Assembly: GCA_022510565.1 (NCBI GenBank)
Contig: JAFLTE010000002.1
Coordinates: forward strand, 247,928-311,927
DNA length: 64,000 bases
DNA from: Lachnospiraceae bacterium
GTDB taxonomy: Bacteria; Bacillota; Clostridia; Lachnospirales; Lachnospiraceae
Direction of reading: 5' to 3'
Below the pieces are notes generated by a model, which saw nothing but the letters and a program-made list of their open reading frames with translations, was not told the origin of the DNA and searched no databases. The translations under genes and the position numbers were made by a program. Positions 25,657 to 35,959 of the stretch are shown here, in pieces; position 1 is the first letter of the stretch; each line of letters opens with the position of its first letter.

Positions 25657-26754
25657 TTACTCTATGTCACTCTCCGTATAGTAACCGGAATCAATCAACA
25701 GTTTTTTATAGTTATTGACATCCGCAAATACAGGCTCACACAGATAAGCGGGGACAGCACCTGTTCCGTTATCATATGTGTCGGTGTCATTGATCGGAGG
25801 CTCACCGCCATGCATAATGGCATCAACCATTTCCACCGTCTTGGCTGAAAGAATGCGGGTATCCTTGAAAATAGACATGGACTGCTTACCTGCAATCATA
25901 TTCTTAACGTTTGCAATATCACAATCCTGCCCCGTAATAATCGGCCATGTGCCTGTGTAGTTAGCCTCCAGAGACTTCTCCACGCCAAGCGCTACCGAAT
26001 CACTGGCACACAGAACCGCGCTCAAATCCATGCTGTCGGCATAATATTCGGAAATAAGAGCATCCATTCTATCCTGCGCCGCCTGAGTAGACCATTTATC
26101 TGTTGCCACTGTCTCAAAATCGGTCTGTCCGGATTTCACCACCAATTTGTCCTCGTTGATATACGGCGTAAGAACATCCATAGCGCCATTATAGAAATAG
26201 ATTGCATTATTATCAGCGGAGTCTCCCGCCACAATCTCCATATAAAACGGTCCTGCGGCATTGTCGAGATCCAACTTGTCCCTGATATACTCTCCCTGCT
26301 TCGTACCTACCATATAATTATCAAATGTAGCATAATAGGAAACCGCTTCGGAATTTTTGATAAGACGGTCATAAGCAATAACCGGAATACCTTTATCTCT
26401 TGCCGGTGCAAGCACTTCAGCCAAAGAGTCGCCGTTGACGGGTGCGATAACAAGCAATTCACAGTCAGATTCGATCATGTCCTTAATCTGGGATATCTGA
26501 GTCTCGGCATCGTTGGATGCAAACCGCAGATCCACCTCATATCCGGCTTTTTCCAAATCTGCCTGTATATTGGAACCATCCTGATTCCATCTCTGCAACT
26601 CCTGCGCAGGCATCGACACGCCTACCTTGCCGTTGCCGAATCCAAACGCCGCCCCTTCCAGTTCAGAGTAAGAAGAAGTAAAACCACTGCACCCGGCTAA
26701 CATGGATACAACAATAGCCGTTACCGGAATAAAACGCCATAATCTCTTTTTCAT
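25657..26754 (-). CDS. Sugar-binding lipoprotein (XylF/ChvE-like periplasmic-binding family)
   Basis: A 365-aa type I solute-binding protein. It has a lipoprotein signal peptide (MKKRLWRFIPVTAIVVSMLAGC) followed by KVGVSMPAQELQRWNQDGSN, LLVIAPVNGDSLAEVL, VIAYDRLIKNSEAVSYY and ITGQDCDIANVKNM, the pattern of D-xylose/multiple-sugar binding proteins. Track start 26787 would place extra residues before the signal peptide. ATG 26754 with GGGGG upstream gives a clean lipoprotein start. No permease or ATPase adjoins it, so it is an orphan here and may serve a transporter or receptor encoded elsewhere. Confidence 0.88.
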   Translation of the reverse strand: MKKRLWRFIPVTAIVVSMLAGCSGFTSSYSELEGAAFGFGNGKVGVSMPAQELQRWNQDGSNIQADLEKAGYEVDLRFASNDAETQISQIKDMIESDCELLVIAPVNGDSLAEVLAPARDKGIPVIAYDRLIKNSEAVSYYATFDNYMVGTKQGEYIRDKLDLDNAAGPFYMEIVAGDSADNNAIYFYNGAMDVLTPYINEDKLVVKSGQTDFETVATDKWSTQAAQDRMDALISEYYADSMDLSAVLCASDSVALGVEKSLEANYTGTWPIITGQDCDIANVKNMIAGKQSMSIFKDTRILSAKTVEMVDAIMHGGEPPINDTDTYDNGTGAVPAYLCEPVFADVNNYKKLLIDSGYYTESDIE

Positions 26755-26851
26755 GTTTTTCCCCCATACCATAGTGTTGCTGTGCATCTTGAAAATACTT
26801 CGCGTCGCTTATTTTTCTTTTGCGCTCATTATATCATATATTGTAAGAAAA

Positions 26852-29800
26852 CTACAGCCAAATCTCTTCCCCAAGCTTAAAAGAGTAGAGAATCCGCTCC
26901 ATGTCTGCATACCCGAAGGACTGTTTCAACGCTTCCGCATAATAATCAAGCTGCACATGATAGCGGCCTGTTAATTCCTGAGCTGTCTCCACCGCATCAG
27001 TCTTATAGTCCAACAGCACACATCTGCCATCCTCCTCGAAAAAGACATCAATAATTCCCTGAATAAGCACCGTCTCATCCTGAGGGAACTCACTGCTTAG
27101 GCGGCTCGCCGGAAGTCCCATCACAAAAGGCTGCTCCTTATAGAGCCTGCCCGACCTCGCAGCCTCGCCCATCCGCGCTGCTGTTTTGCTCATCAAAAAT
27201 CCCACAATCTTAGGTATCGACACCACATCATAATATTCCTCCGACAGTCTGCCCTCCTGCCGCATCTTGGCAAGCTGCCCCTCCAACAGTGCAGTGGCTT
27301 TCTCTCTATTTCTGTTGACTTCAATAGTCAATTCTGTGAAATCAAACAATTCCATCACTTTATGGAAAGCACTTCCTCGCATGGAGCCGCTGACACGTTC
27401 ATCCTTTTTCAGAAACTCCGGAAGATAGGGCACTACCGTTTCCTCTTCAAATAACTTGAAAGAAAAGTCACTCTCTTCCCGCATCCCGGCCATCTTTAAT
27501 TCCGACACGGTTGTCTTAGTGTAGAGATTCTTTAAATTATCATGCGGATATTGATATACAAAATTATCTGACATACGTGTCATAAGCGTAATGTCCACAT
27601 CCTTTGCCCTATCGGACAGCAGAAGCTTTCTTTTTGCCTCCTCCATTCGCACCGCTTCTTCCAGCTTTTCTTCTACCCGTTCCTCCCAGCCGGACAATGT
27701 CACGCGAATACTCATATCACGGTCATGGAGAAGGCTGTTTTTTTCCGGAGTGGTCCCGCAAGTTCGGTACCATTCATCCATACATTTATTTCCGGCCAGA
27801 GCCGCAAGCACCAATTCCATAAAACTGCCCATGTCAAGAAGTGTATCGTAAGGCAGTAACGTCTCTTTTCTTCGTGCTAAATACAGCATTTTCCCTATAG
27901 TTTTTTCAGGCGCTTTGATACATCCGGTCAGAATCAGCTTCTCTTTCGCTCTTGTCATCGCCACGTACAGAATCCGCATCTCCTCCGCCAGATTGTCTGT
28001 TTTCAGTTTCTCGGCTATCACGTTCTTGCGCAAATCAGCACCCCGCACGCGCCTGTCGGAATCCACATAATCCACGCCGATTCCTTCGTCAATATCAAGC
28101 ACAAGACGCCCGTTAACGTCTCTTGACTGAAAACCCTTGGCAAGTCCCGACACGAAGCAGACCGGGAATTCCAACCCCTTGCTTTTATGGATACTCATAA
28201 TGCGCACCACGTCCGCATTTTCATTGAGCATCCCTGCCTCGCCGTAGTCCACCTCGTACTTCTCCAGCTGCTCCATATAGCGCAGAAAATGATACAGCCC
28301 GAAATAGCTGGTCTTCTCATATTCAGCCGCTTTTACCAGAAGCATCTCCACGTTGGCGCGGCGCTTACTGCCCTCAGGTTTCACCGCCACATAATTTAGA
28401 TAGTCCGTCTCCCGCAATATCGTCTGTAACAGCTCCTGCACCGAAAGATAGGATGCCAGCTTGCGATACCGTTCAATGCGGGCAAGGAAACCGCTGATTT
28501 TATCGGCGAGCTGCTGTGCGATTGGAACATCATCTGTCAGCGCACCGCTCTCCACATATGATTTAGTCAGTTCCGCCTCCGCATATCCCTTCAGCGCATC
28601 GTACAGATACTTTTTCTTAGGAAAAGCGGCACGAATCAGGGCAATCTCCTCATCGTCAAACCCTCCGAGATAAGCGTGCAGCACTCCGTACAGCGGAATA
28701 TCCTGTAACGGATTGTCCAATATACGCAGGAAATGTAATAACTCCTGCACTTCACTTGCTGCAAAATAGCCGGTGCGCGATGTCATATGTACCGGAATTC
28801 CCTCTCCTTCCAGCACCTTCTTAAAGACTTCATCCCAGCCTGAAACAGTGCGCATCAGAATCACAATATCCCGATAACACAACGGACGGAGCGCACCGCT
28901 CTCCTTATCCGTCACCCGAAATTCCTTAAGCATCTCTTTGATCTTAGCCGCCACGCCGTAGGCTTCCTGCTCTTTGGCTGTGAGTTCTTCCGGCTTTTCG
29001 TCAGTCCTAAACAGCAATAGTTCCGTATCATTATATCCGTCCAAATCTTGCTCCGGATAAACCGCGCCCGGATGAAGAGCTGCCAGTTCATCGTACACGA
29101 TGCCTCCCACATCTTCTCCCATAAGCTGCTCAAACACCGTATTGACGCTGTCAAGCACCTCCCTGCGGCTACGGAAATTCTGATGGAGGTCAATCTTTTC
29201 CGCCTTCATAGCCTCTTGGTCTGTCTGCTGCCCGTAAGAGACGTACTTTTCCAGAAAGAGTTCCGGCCTCGCCAGACGGAACTTATATATGCTCTGCTTC
29301 ACGTCGCCCACCATAAAGCGATTGTATCTGCCTTCATCCTCACCGGAAATACACGACAGGATATACTCCTGCACCAGATTACTGTCCTGATATTCATCGA
29401 TGAGTATCTCGTGAAAATAGCTTCGATATTCCAACGCAGTCCTAGTCGGCACACAGTTTCCATTCTCGCCGTTTTCCACGAGAATAGACAGGGCAAAGTG
29501 TTCTATATCATCAAAATCCAGAATATTCTTGTCCCTCTTTGTTTCATCAAAAGCTTTCTTAAAGGCGAGCGTCAAATCCACCAGAGATTCTACCGCCGCC
29601 CTGCAGTTTTCCATCTGCCGCATCGTCTGCTCCCTCGACTTAAAAAAGAACTTCTTCTGCAGCTCCCCAAGCTGCTCCTTGACCTGCGTGCGAGTATCCT
29701 TGACCGTTTCCCTCTTGAGGGGAGATACCGTCTCATCTTTCTTGGAAGGAAGTCTGTCAAACCGCAATGCACCGAATGCAGTATACAGTGCGTCGTAGCC

Positions 29801-30631
29801 TTCCGCGCAGCTACGCAGGAGCCCTTGAACCATCTCCCGCTCGCGCTCCAAAATCTCACCGTACATATAGGGACCGTCGGACTCTCCACACATACGGATC
29901 GCCTCGTCAAGCCGACCCTCAAATCCTTGTAAAAGAAGTGACGTGCGCCGCATCATGTCTGCAACCCAGGGAATGCGCTCGAAGGCATCGGCTGACAGTG
30001 CGCCGTCCTGTCCACAATCCTCCGGCTGCAAACTGTAATCCATCTTCCGCTGCGCAAGCCATTCCTCCGGAAAAGGGGTACTCATGGCAAAGTCATAGAG
30101 CTTCCACACAATTTCCTCAACCGCCTCGTCACGTCTGCCCTGACTGAAATACTCCATACAATTTATAAATTCAGGATCTCCCACGGCATAGCGCTCTTCC
30201 AGCACCTGCGCAAGCACATCCCGGCGCAGCAGCTTAATCTCCCCCTCCTCCGCAATCCGAAAACCGGGGTCTAAGCCGATAGTGTGGAATTGATTGCGAA
30301 GCACGAAAAGACAGAAGCTGTCAATCGTGGTAATCTTAGCATTGTGCAAAAGTGTGGTCTGTCTTTGCAGATGCTCGTTCTCCGGATTGGCTGCAAGCCT
30401 GTCGTTTAGGGCATTGCTGATTCTCTCCCGCATTTCTGCTGCAGCAGCGTTTGTGAACGTTACCACCAGCAACCGGTCAATATCCACAGGATGCTCAATG
30501 TCACTGACCATCTTCACAATGCGCTCCACTAAAACCGCCGTCTTGCCGGAGCCTGCCGCAGCGGACACAAGCAGGTTGTGCCCTCGGGCATCGATAATAT
30601 GCTGTTGTTTCTCCGTAAAGGAAATGCTCAT
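26852..30631 (-). CDS. addA: ATP-dependent helicase/nuclease subunit AddA
   Basis: A 1259-aa UvrD-type helicase-nuclease of normal length. Walker A is LLVSAAAGSGKTAVLV near the N-terminus. Helicase motifs include LIDEYQDSNLVQ, DLHQNFRSR, MSIHKSKGLEFPVCFV and LYVAMTRAKEKL. The C-terminal RecB-type nuclease shows the Asp/Lys motif VLLDYKTDAVETAQ. With AddB it processes double-strand breaks to Chi-like sites for RecA loading. It begins 17 nt after addB on the same strand. The ribosome site TAGGAG lies before ATG 30631. Confidence 0.97.
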   Translation of the reverse strand: MSISFTEKQQHIIDARGHNLLVSAAAGSGKTAVLVERIVKMVSDIEHPVDIDRLLVVTFTNAAAAEMRERISNALNDRLAANPENEHLQRQTTLLHNAKITTIDSFCLFVLRNQFHTIGLDPGFRIAEEGEIKLLRRDVLAQVLEERYAVGDPEFINCMEYFSQGRRDEAVEEIVWKLYDFAMSTPFPEEWLAQRKMDYSLQPEDCGQDGALSADAFERIPWVADMMRRTSLLLQGFEGRLDEAIRMCGESDGPYMYGEILEREREMVQGLLRSCAEGYDALYTAFGALRFDRLPSKKDETVSPLKRETVKDTRTQVKEQLGELQKKFFFKSREQTMRQMENCRAAVESLVDLTLAFKKAFDETKRDKNILDFDDIEHFALSILVENGENGNCVPTRTALEYRSYFHEILIDEYQDSNLVQEYILSCISGEDEGRYNRFMVGDVKQSIYKFRLARPELFLEKYVSYGQQTDQEAMKAEKIDLHQNFRSRREVLDSVNTVFEQLMGEDVGGIVYDELAALHPGAVYPEQDLDGYNDTELLLFRTDEKPEELTAKEQEAYGVAAKIKEMLKEFRVTDKESGALRPLCYRDIVILMRTVSGWDEVFKKVLEGEGIPVHMTSRTGYFAASEVQELLHFLRILDNPLQDIPLYGVLHAYLGGFDDEEIALIRAAFPKKKYLYDALKGYAEAELTKSYVESGALTDDVPIAQQLADKISGFLARIERYRKLASYLSVQELLQTILRETDYLNYVAVKPEGSKRRANVEMLLVKAAEYEKTSYFGLYHFLRYMEQLEKYEVDYGEAGMLNENADVVRIMSIHKSKGLEFPVCFVSGLAKGFQSRDVNGRLVLDIDEGIGVDYVDSDRRVRGADLRKNVIAEKLKTDNLAEEMRILYVAMTRAKEKLILTGCIKAPEKTIGKMLYLARRKETLLPYDTLLDMGSFMELVLAALAGNKCMDEWYRTCGTTPEKNSLLHDRDMSIRVTLSGWEERVEEKLEEAVRMEEAKRKLLLSDRAKDVDITLMTRMSDNFVYQYPHDNLKNLYTKTTVSELKMAGMREESDFSFKLFEEETVVPYLPEFLKKDERVSGSMRGSAFHKVMELFDFTELTIEVNRNREKATALLEGQLAKMRQEGRLSEEYYDVVSIPKIVGFLMSKTAARMGEAARSGRLYKEQPFVMGLPASRLSSEFPQDETVLIQGIIDVFFEEDGRCVLLDYKTDAVETAQELTGRYHVQLDYYAEALKQSFGYADMERILYSFKLGEEIWL

Positions 30632-30648
30632 GGTTATGCTCCTACAGA

Positions 30649-33600
30649 TTATTCTTTCGTCTGCACTGTACCTTGTTCATCTATCTCTTCTTTAATATGC
30701 ATCAGCGCATCATCAGCGCTCATCTTGGGCAGTCTTCGCATCCGATAGCCCTCGATACGGCTGTCATAGCCGCACACGCTCTTGTAAGCGCAGTAAGTAC
30801 ATGCCTGGTTTCCGTTCTGTTCATAGGGATTGACCGATATGGTTCCATCCAGAATACTGCGTCCCAACTGTCGAATCTTCTGGTTTACATAATTCGATAC
30901 CGTATACATATCCTCCTCACTTATGACACTGGAGTAAGCTGAGAAGGTTCCGTCTTTTTTCCGCTCCAACGGCAGAATATCTGATTTGACGGTAAACTCG
31001 TTATCAAGCAATCTGACAGCATCGTCACTTTCATTGACTATTCCGGTCATCTTAAGTTCCTGCAATAGTCTGGCATTAATTTCCTCCGGCGTCATATTCT
31101 CCCCGTCTTCCACCATGGGATCGTCGATATGATAGTACAGCATCGCCGCAGGAATAACCTTTTTATCCGGGTGCTTTTTCTGCTCCATCTCCACTGCGGC
31201 GTTCATATAGACTACAAGCTGCAGCTGCAGTCCATAGTAGAGTGCCGCCAAATCAAATTTGCGGTTGCCGGACTTGTAGTCAATGACTTTCACGTACACA
31301 GAATCGTCCGTCTCACATGTATCCACCCTGTCAATGCGTCCCCGCAGACGCATTTTATCCTGTTCAGTCAACGCAATGTTGAGCGCATCCAAGTCCTCAA
31401 TCGCGGAGAAAGACATCTCGAAGCGCTCCGGCACAAAAGCGCCTTTCTTCAGCTGTGTCTGCAAAGTCAATACAGTTCGGTTCAGGATTGCTGTCATTCT
31501 TTTCAATAAATATCTGTTGCGGGCACTGCTGTACAGAATCGTCTCCCCATAGTTCATCGCATATGCTTCCAGTGCTTCCGCCACCATCCGCCGTGCCTCC
31601 TCCTCGAGGAAATCAAACCATGTATGCCCGTTTTCCGTCAGCTTCTGCGCAAAGAGCTCCAGCACACCATGGAACACATTACCCATGTCCACATCCTCGA
31701 AACTGTAATCCCCCCGCTCCTTAAGCGCCAGACCGTACTGCAGGAAATGCTCATAGGCACAGGCGGCATACCGCTCTAAGCGACTGACACTGTTCTGTAG
31801 AATGGTTCCGTAAAGGGCACGCGTCACCATCTTGGAAAGCGGTGTGTCGGTATAGCGGTAAAATGCCGTCTCAATCAGCCTGTCCACCGAGTCCTGATAT
31901 TCAGGCTTGGCATGATAGCTGTGGTAGAAGGTGTACATCTGTCTCTTCCTATCGTCCTGCAGTCTTCCGCCCGCATACTCCCGCAACATATCCGCCATAA
32001 TACTAAGCCCATCCGTACCACAGACAAGCTGTTCTTCCACAGGATAAGTCTCAGGCACCTCCACAGTAAGCAGCGGATACAGTTTATACATAAGCTCAAC
32101 CAGATAGGCAGGTCGTAAACTGCGCCCATCGTTTCCCACTTTAGCGTAAGACAGATATAAATGCTCCGATGGTTTAGTCATATTCAGATACAGATACAAC
32201 CTCTGGATATACATCTGTTGTCTTGGGGACGGCGCAAGCTCCAGATTGGACTCTCTTAAGAACTCCCTGTCTATGTCCGAAATAATTCCGCCGGCACCTC
32301 CGTCCTTAGGGATATTGCCGTCATTCACCCCCATGAAAAAGAGTACTCTGACCTGTTTCAAACGTGTTCTCTCAATATCGCCCACCAGCACACGGTCTAC
32401 ATTCTGCGGAATCGTACCTACACTAATCTCCGCAAGACCCGAATCCAAAATATCCGCGAACTCCCTGCGCTCCATCTTTTCATCCGAAAGAAGGCCGTAA
32501 ATCTGGTCAAGCAAATCTATCACTAACGCATAAATCTGCCCGTATTCCTTGGCACGCGCCAAATCACCTTCCTCCCGAAACTGCCGCTCATAATGCGCCA
32601 ATTTCTGCTGCAGCTCATTTTGCACCAGGAAATCGTAGAGTGCATGCACCATCTCTCCTGCGGTGTGCATCGGCTGCAGCAAAGGGGATAGCTGTTCCAT
32701 CATGGTCTCTCGCATGGCATTGTGCTGCTCCAACCTGCACAAAGCAGCCTCCTCACCCTCTTTGTCTTCCTCTTTATAGATAAATATACTGCTCCATTTC
32801 TTCTGTCCACGAATACCATATCTACGGACATAGTTCTCCAGCCTGTCCACATCCTCCGAGGAAGCACCCGTAAGTCCGGTGCGCAGATAGTGAAACACCG
32901 ACTCAAAGCTGAAGTCCTGCAGCACGATCTGAAGGGCGCTCCTGACATATTCCGCAAAAGGATTCCGCAGAATCCCTCTCGTATGGTCCAGGTAAATAGG
33001 AATGCCGAACTTGGCAAACTCCTCCTCTATAACGCTTCCGTAGACTTCCATGTCCCCCGTCACTACCGCAATGTCCCTATAGTGCAGATTGTTCCCCTGT
33101 TCCTCCGAATCGGAAAGCAGCTTACGTATCGCAATACAGGTCTGCCGAATCTCTTCCCGTGGGGTGGATGCTTCATACAAATGGATATTATCCACCGATT
33201 GCTTATACACATCTGCCGGATAGCGGAACAGATTGCGTTCCAGATGGGACAACTCTGCGTTCTGTGCAAATCGGGGCAGCCTGCCGGATATCCTCTCCGT
33301 GCACCAAACCGGTTTGTCCTCCGTCACATCGACTTGCTCGGTCAACCTGCGTAAATCGGCCACGGTTTTCTTGCTCAAATGAAAAAGCTTGTGCTCACCG
33401 TCAAGCTGATAGGGATTTTCCCTGTCATCAACCGTGACCGTCACAATAACCCGCTTAGTCAATCGAATCAGTTCCTGTATAACACGGTTCTGAATCGGCG
33501 TAAACCCTGTAAACCCGTCGAAAGCAATGACACTGTTTCGTATAATCTCGGATTTCGGCAGCGCTTCCTTAAGTCTGTCGAGCGTCTCCTCCGTTGTGAT

Positions 33601-34122
33601 AAATTTTTCATGAATATAGTCTAGGAATGCCTGATAAAGCACGCCAAGGTCCTGCAATTTATAATACAGTGCGCCGCGAGAACGGGCGTAATCGACCAGT
33701 GTCTCCATTTCCCGTGTACCAATACCGTACTGCATAAACTCCGAGATAGCAGACTTCACCTCATGGATATAGCCAATCTTGTGCAGATGGGAGCCCATGA
33801 CCTGCAACCGCTCCCGACACTGTTGCGCCACCTTGCGGAGCACCAGGCTCTTGCCCGTGTCGTCCAGAATCGGTACATTCTCATACCCCACCTCTTCCAG
33901 AATGCGGTGGGTCAGTCTGCCAAAGCTCAGAACGTCTATATTCATAATAATATGGTTGGGATGCTCCACCACCAGATCCATCTGCGTCTGCATGGTGAAC
34001 TGATCGGGCACAATCAGCAGATAATCCGTTCTTGGATTCTCACTGGCTGCCCGTATGATATCCTCATGAAGTTTCTGACTCTTGCCGGAGCCGGATGCTC
34101 CGAAATAAAATTGAAGTGACAC
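30649..34122 (-). CDS. addB: ATP-dependent nuclease subunit AddB
   Basis: A 1157-aa partner of AddA. It starts at a GTG with LQFYFGASGSGKSQKL (Walker A), carries an inactive-helicase-type core and ends with a RecB-like nuclease (VKVIDYKSGNRKFDL). Four Cys typical of the AddB iron-sulfur staple are visible: YAACAYEHF upstream of the nuclease and CTYCAYKSVC after it. The cluster holds the nuclease domain together in characterised AddB proteins. The order addB-addA is the standard one. GAGGACGG precedes the GTG. Confidence 0.96.
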   Translation of the reverse strand: MSLQFYFGASGSGKSQKLHEDIIRAASENPRTDYLLIVPDQFTMQTQMDLVVEHPNHIIMNIDVLSFGRLTHRILEEVGYENVPILDDTGKSLVLRKVAQQCRERLQVMGSHLHKIGYIHEVKSAISEFMQYGIGTREMETLVDYARSRGALYYKLQDLGVLYQAFLDYIHEKFITTEETLDRLKEALPKSEIIRNSVIAFDGFTGFTPIQNRVIQELIRLTKRVIVTVTVDDRENPYQLDGEHKLFHLSKKTVADLRRLTEQVDVTEDKPVWCTERISGRLPRFAQNAELSHLERNLFRYPADVYKQSVDNIHLYEASTPREEIRQTCIAIRKLLSDSEEQGNNLHYRDIAVVTGDMEVYGSVIEEEFAKFGIPIYLDHTRGILRNPFAEYVRSALQIVLQDFSFESVFHYLRTGLTGASSEDVDRLENYVRRYGIRGQKKWSSIFIYKEEDKEGEEAALCRLEQHNAMRETMMEQLSPLLQPMHTAGEMVHALYDFLVQNELQQKLAHYERQFREEGDLARAKEYGQIYALVIDLLDQIYGLLSDEKMERREFADILDSGLAEISVGTIPQNVDRVLVGDIERTRLKQVRVLFFMGVNDGNIPKDGGAGGIISDIDREFLRESNLELAPSPRQQMYIQRLYLYLNMTKPSEHLYLSYAKVGNDGRSLRPAYLVELMYKLYPLLTVEVPETYPVEEQLVCGTDGLSIMADMLREYAGGRLQDDRKRQMYTFYHSYHAKPEYQDSVDRLIETAFYRYTDTPLSKMVTRALYGTILQNSVSRLERYAACAYEHFLQYGLALKERGDYSFEDVDMGNVFHGVLELFAQKLTENGHTWFDFLEEEARRMVAEALEAYAMNYGETILYSSARNRYLLKRMTAILNRTVLTLQTQLKKGAFVPERFEMSFSAIEDLDALNIALTEQDKMRLRGRIDRVDTCETDDSVYVKVIDYKSGNRKFDLAALYYGLQLQLVVYMNAAVEMEQKKHPDKKVIPAAMLYYHIDDPMVEDGENMTPEEINARLLQELKMTGIVNESDDAVRLLDNEFTVKSDILPLERKKDGTFSAYSSVISEEDMYTVSNYVNQKIRQLGRSILDGTISVNPYEQNGNQACTYCAYKSVCGYDSRIEGYRMRRLPKMSADDALMHIKEEIDEQGTVQTKE

Positions 34123-34225
34123 TTGTCCGTCCTCTGCTGTGTACCGTTACCTATATACACATGATAACACAAGCCGACACAATTATCTATCAGTAAAAAG
34201 AACCCTATCTATCAACAGACAGAAA

Positions 34226-34276
34226 AGTACCCGGTTCCTGACAAACCTCTTAAGGCCATGCCGAGTCCCGGGTACT
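34226..34276 (-). terminator. Possible terminator after metQ
   Basis: 9-bp stem AGTACCCGG / CCGGGTACT around a 33-nt loop, followed on the minus strand by TTTTCTG. It lies about 55 bp past the metQ stop. Confidence 0.5.
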
Positions 34277-34329
34277 CTTCAGCAGTATACACAATATTTT
34301 AAACAAATATTGTCTCAATTTAAAACCGC

Positions 34330-35217
34330 TTAATTGAACGGAATTACACCACCGTCATAAGTATTATTGATATACTCTACTATCGCATCGGATTTCAAAG
34401 CGTCTACCAATGCCTTGATTCCCTCATTGTTCTCGTTGCCTTCCAGAACAGCGATAACATTCACATACGTCTGCGCCGCCTCGGAATCAGACAACTCGTA
34501 AGCTACCGCATCTTTGCTCACGGAGAAACCTGCCTCCATCGCATAGTTGCCGTTCATAACCGCAAATGCAACCTCATCTTTCACTCTGGGAACCTGTGCT
34601 GCTTCCAACTCCTGAATCTCAACACCATACGGATTGTCAACAATATCTCTTACCGTTGCCTCCAAGCCAACACCGTCCTTCAGAGTAAGAATACCGTTGT
34701 CCTGAAGTAACAGAAGTGCTCTTGCCTCGTTGGTTGTATCATTAGGTACAGCAATTACATCGCCGCTTTCAAGAGTAGACAAATCACTCTTTGTACCCGG
34801 ATAGATACCAAACGGCTCATAGTGGATACCACCGGCATTTACAAGATGAGTGCCCTGTTCCTCGTTAAAGGAATTAAGATAAGGAATGTGCTGAAAATAG
34901 TTGGCATCGAATTCGCCGCTCTCTACAACTAAGTTCGGCTGCACATAATCGTTAAACACTGTAACTTGCAGGTCCCAGCCCTGCTCTGCAAGGATAGGCT
35001 TAACCTGTTCCAAAACCTCTGCATGGGGTGTCGCGGATGCCGCAACGGTAATCGTACCCTTTGACTCAACTCCTGCCCCAGACTCAGCCCCCTCTGCATC
35101 TGCCGTATTTCCGTTTGTTGCAGGCGCAGATGATGCTCCATTGCTGTCCCCGCACGCTGTCAGCACACCGAGTGCCAAAGCTGCTGTTAAAATACTTGCA
35201 ATAACTTTTTTCTTCAT
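34330..35217 (-). CDS. metQ: MetQ/NlpA family methionine-binding lipoprotein
   Basis: A 295-aa lipoprotein. The signal peptide is MKKKVIASILTAALALGVLTAC, then a Ser/Ala/Gly linker and the NlpA domain with TITVAASATPHAEVLEQVKP, NYFQHIPYLNSFNEEQG, VIAVPNDTTNEARALLLLQ and FAVMNGNYA. The track start at 35286 has a leader without a ribosome site. ATG 35217 has GGAGGAGG upstream. It delivers methionine to the MetI/MetN transporter encoded immediately upstream. Confidence 0.94.
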   Translation of the reverse strand: MKKKVIASILTAALALGVLTACGDSNGASSAPATNGNTADAEGAESGAGVESKGTITVAASATPHAEVLEQVKPILAEQGWDLQVTVFNDYVQPNLVVESGEFDANYFQHIPYLNSFNEEQGTHLVNAGGIHYEPFGIYPGTKSDLSTLESGDVIAVPNDTTNEARALLLLQDNGILTLKDGVGLEATVRDIVDNPYGVEIQELEAAQVPRVKDEVAFAVMNGNYAMEAGFSVSKDAVAYELSDSEAAQTYVNVIAVLEGNENNEGIKALVDALKSDAIVEYINNTYDGGVIPFN

Positions 35218-35296
35218 AATACTTCCTCCTCCAGCGTTTATAACGCTTTTTCTATATAAAAAGCTTAGCTTCTTATATCTAATCATATGTTTCTTG

Positions 35297-35959
35297 CTAC
35301 CGTTTTCTTCTGTCCAGTTTCACCGACATCTTCATACCGATTGTCTGGAAAATCTGTACCAATATAACTAATAACACAACGGCCACAAGCATGATTTCCG
35401 ATTCGTAACGGTAATAACCATAACGCATCGCAATATCTCCGAGACCGCCACCGCCGACAATACCCGCCATTGCAGAATAGCCGAGAATCGTGCCGAGAGC
35501 AATGGTGACACCCACCAGGATAGAGGTTCTTGCCTCCACTAACAGCACTCTAACGATAATATTTATGGTACTTACGCCCATACTCTGTGCCGCTTCAATC
35601 ACACCGCGATCCACCTCATTTAAGGACGACTCAATCATTCTCCCGATAAAAGGTGCCGCCGCTATCGTGAGAGGTACTACTGTTGCTGCCGTTCCATAGC
35701 TTCTTCCCACAATCAACTTGGTCAACGGCATAATCAGTATCAATAATATTAAGAACGGAACACTTCTAATTATATTGGCAATTACATCCAATATCTTGTA
35801 TACCACTGCATTGGGTCTGATACCACTTTTGTCAGTCACAGCAAGGGCAATTCCGATAGGCATTCCCAGAATATATCCAAACAAAGTTGACAGCAGTGTC
35901 ATAAACAGTGTTTCCTTGATACCGTCCCACATCATTAGGGTCATTTCACTAGTCCACAT
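35297..35959 (-). CDS. metI: Methionine ABC transporter permease MetI
   Basis: A 220-aa permease with five or six hydrophobic segments and the EAA-type loop EVDRGVIEAAQSMGVST. It matches MetI in length and in the segments LFGYILGMPIGIALAVTD and SVPFLILLILIMPLT. It overlaps the end of metN by 11 nt, and metQ starts about 80 bp after it. Together the three encode a D/L-methionine importer. Confidence 0.94.
   Translation of the reverse strand: MWTSEMTLMMWDGIKETLFMTLLSTLFGYILGMPIGIALAVTDKSGIRPNAVVYKILDVIANIIRSVPFLILLILIMPLTKLIVGRSYGTAATVVPLTIAAAPFIGRMIESSLNEVDRGVIEAAQSMGVSTINIIVRVLLVEARTSILVGVTIALGTILGYSAMAGIVGGGGLGDIAMRYGYYRYESEIMLVAVVLLVILVQIFQTIGMKMSVKLDRRKR

Noticed and set aside
29048-29932. 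294-aa plus-strand ORF
   Set aside because: Lies entirely antisense to addA helicase motifs, with no ribosome site or recognisable domain.
32722-33354. 210-aa plus-strand ORF
   Set aside because: Antisense to addB; no start signals.
34226-34276. Considered as a riboswitch or T-box
   Set aside because: It lies downstream of metQ, not in a leader, and has only one simple stem; a terminator fits better.
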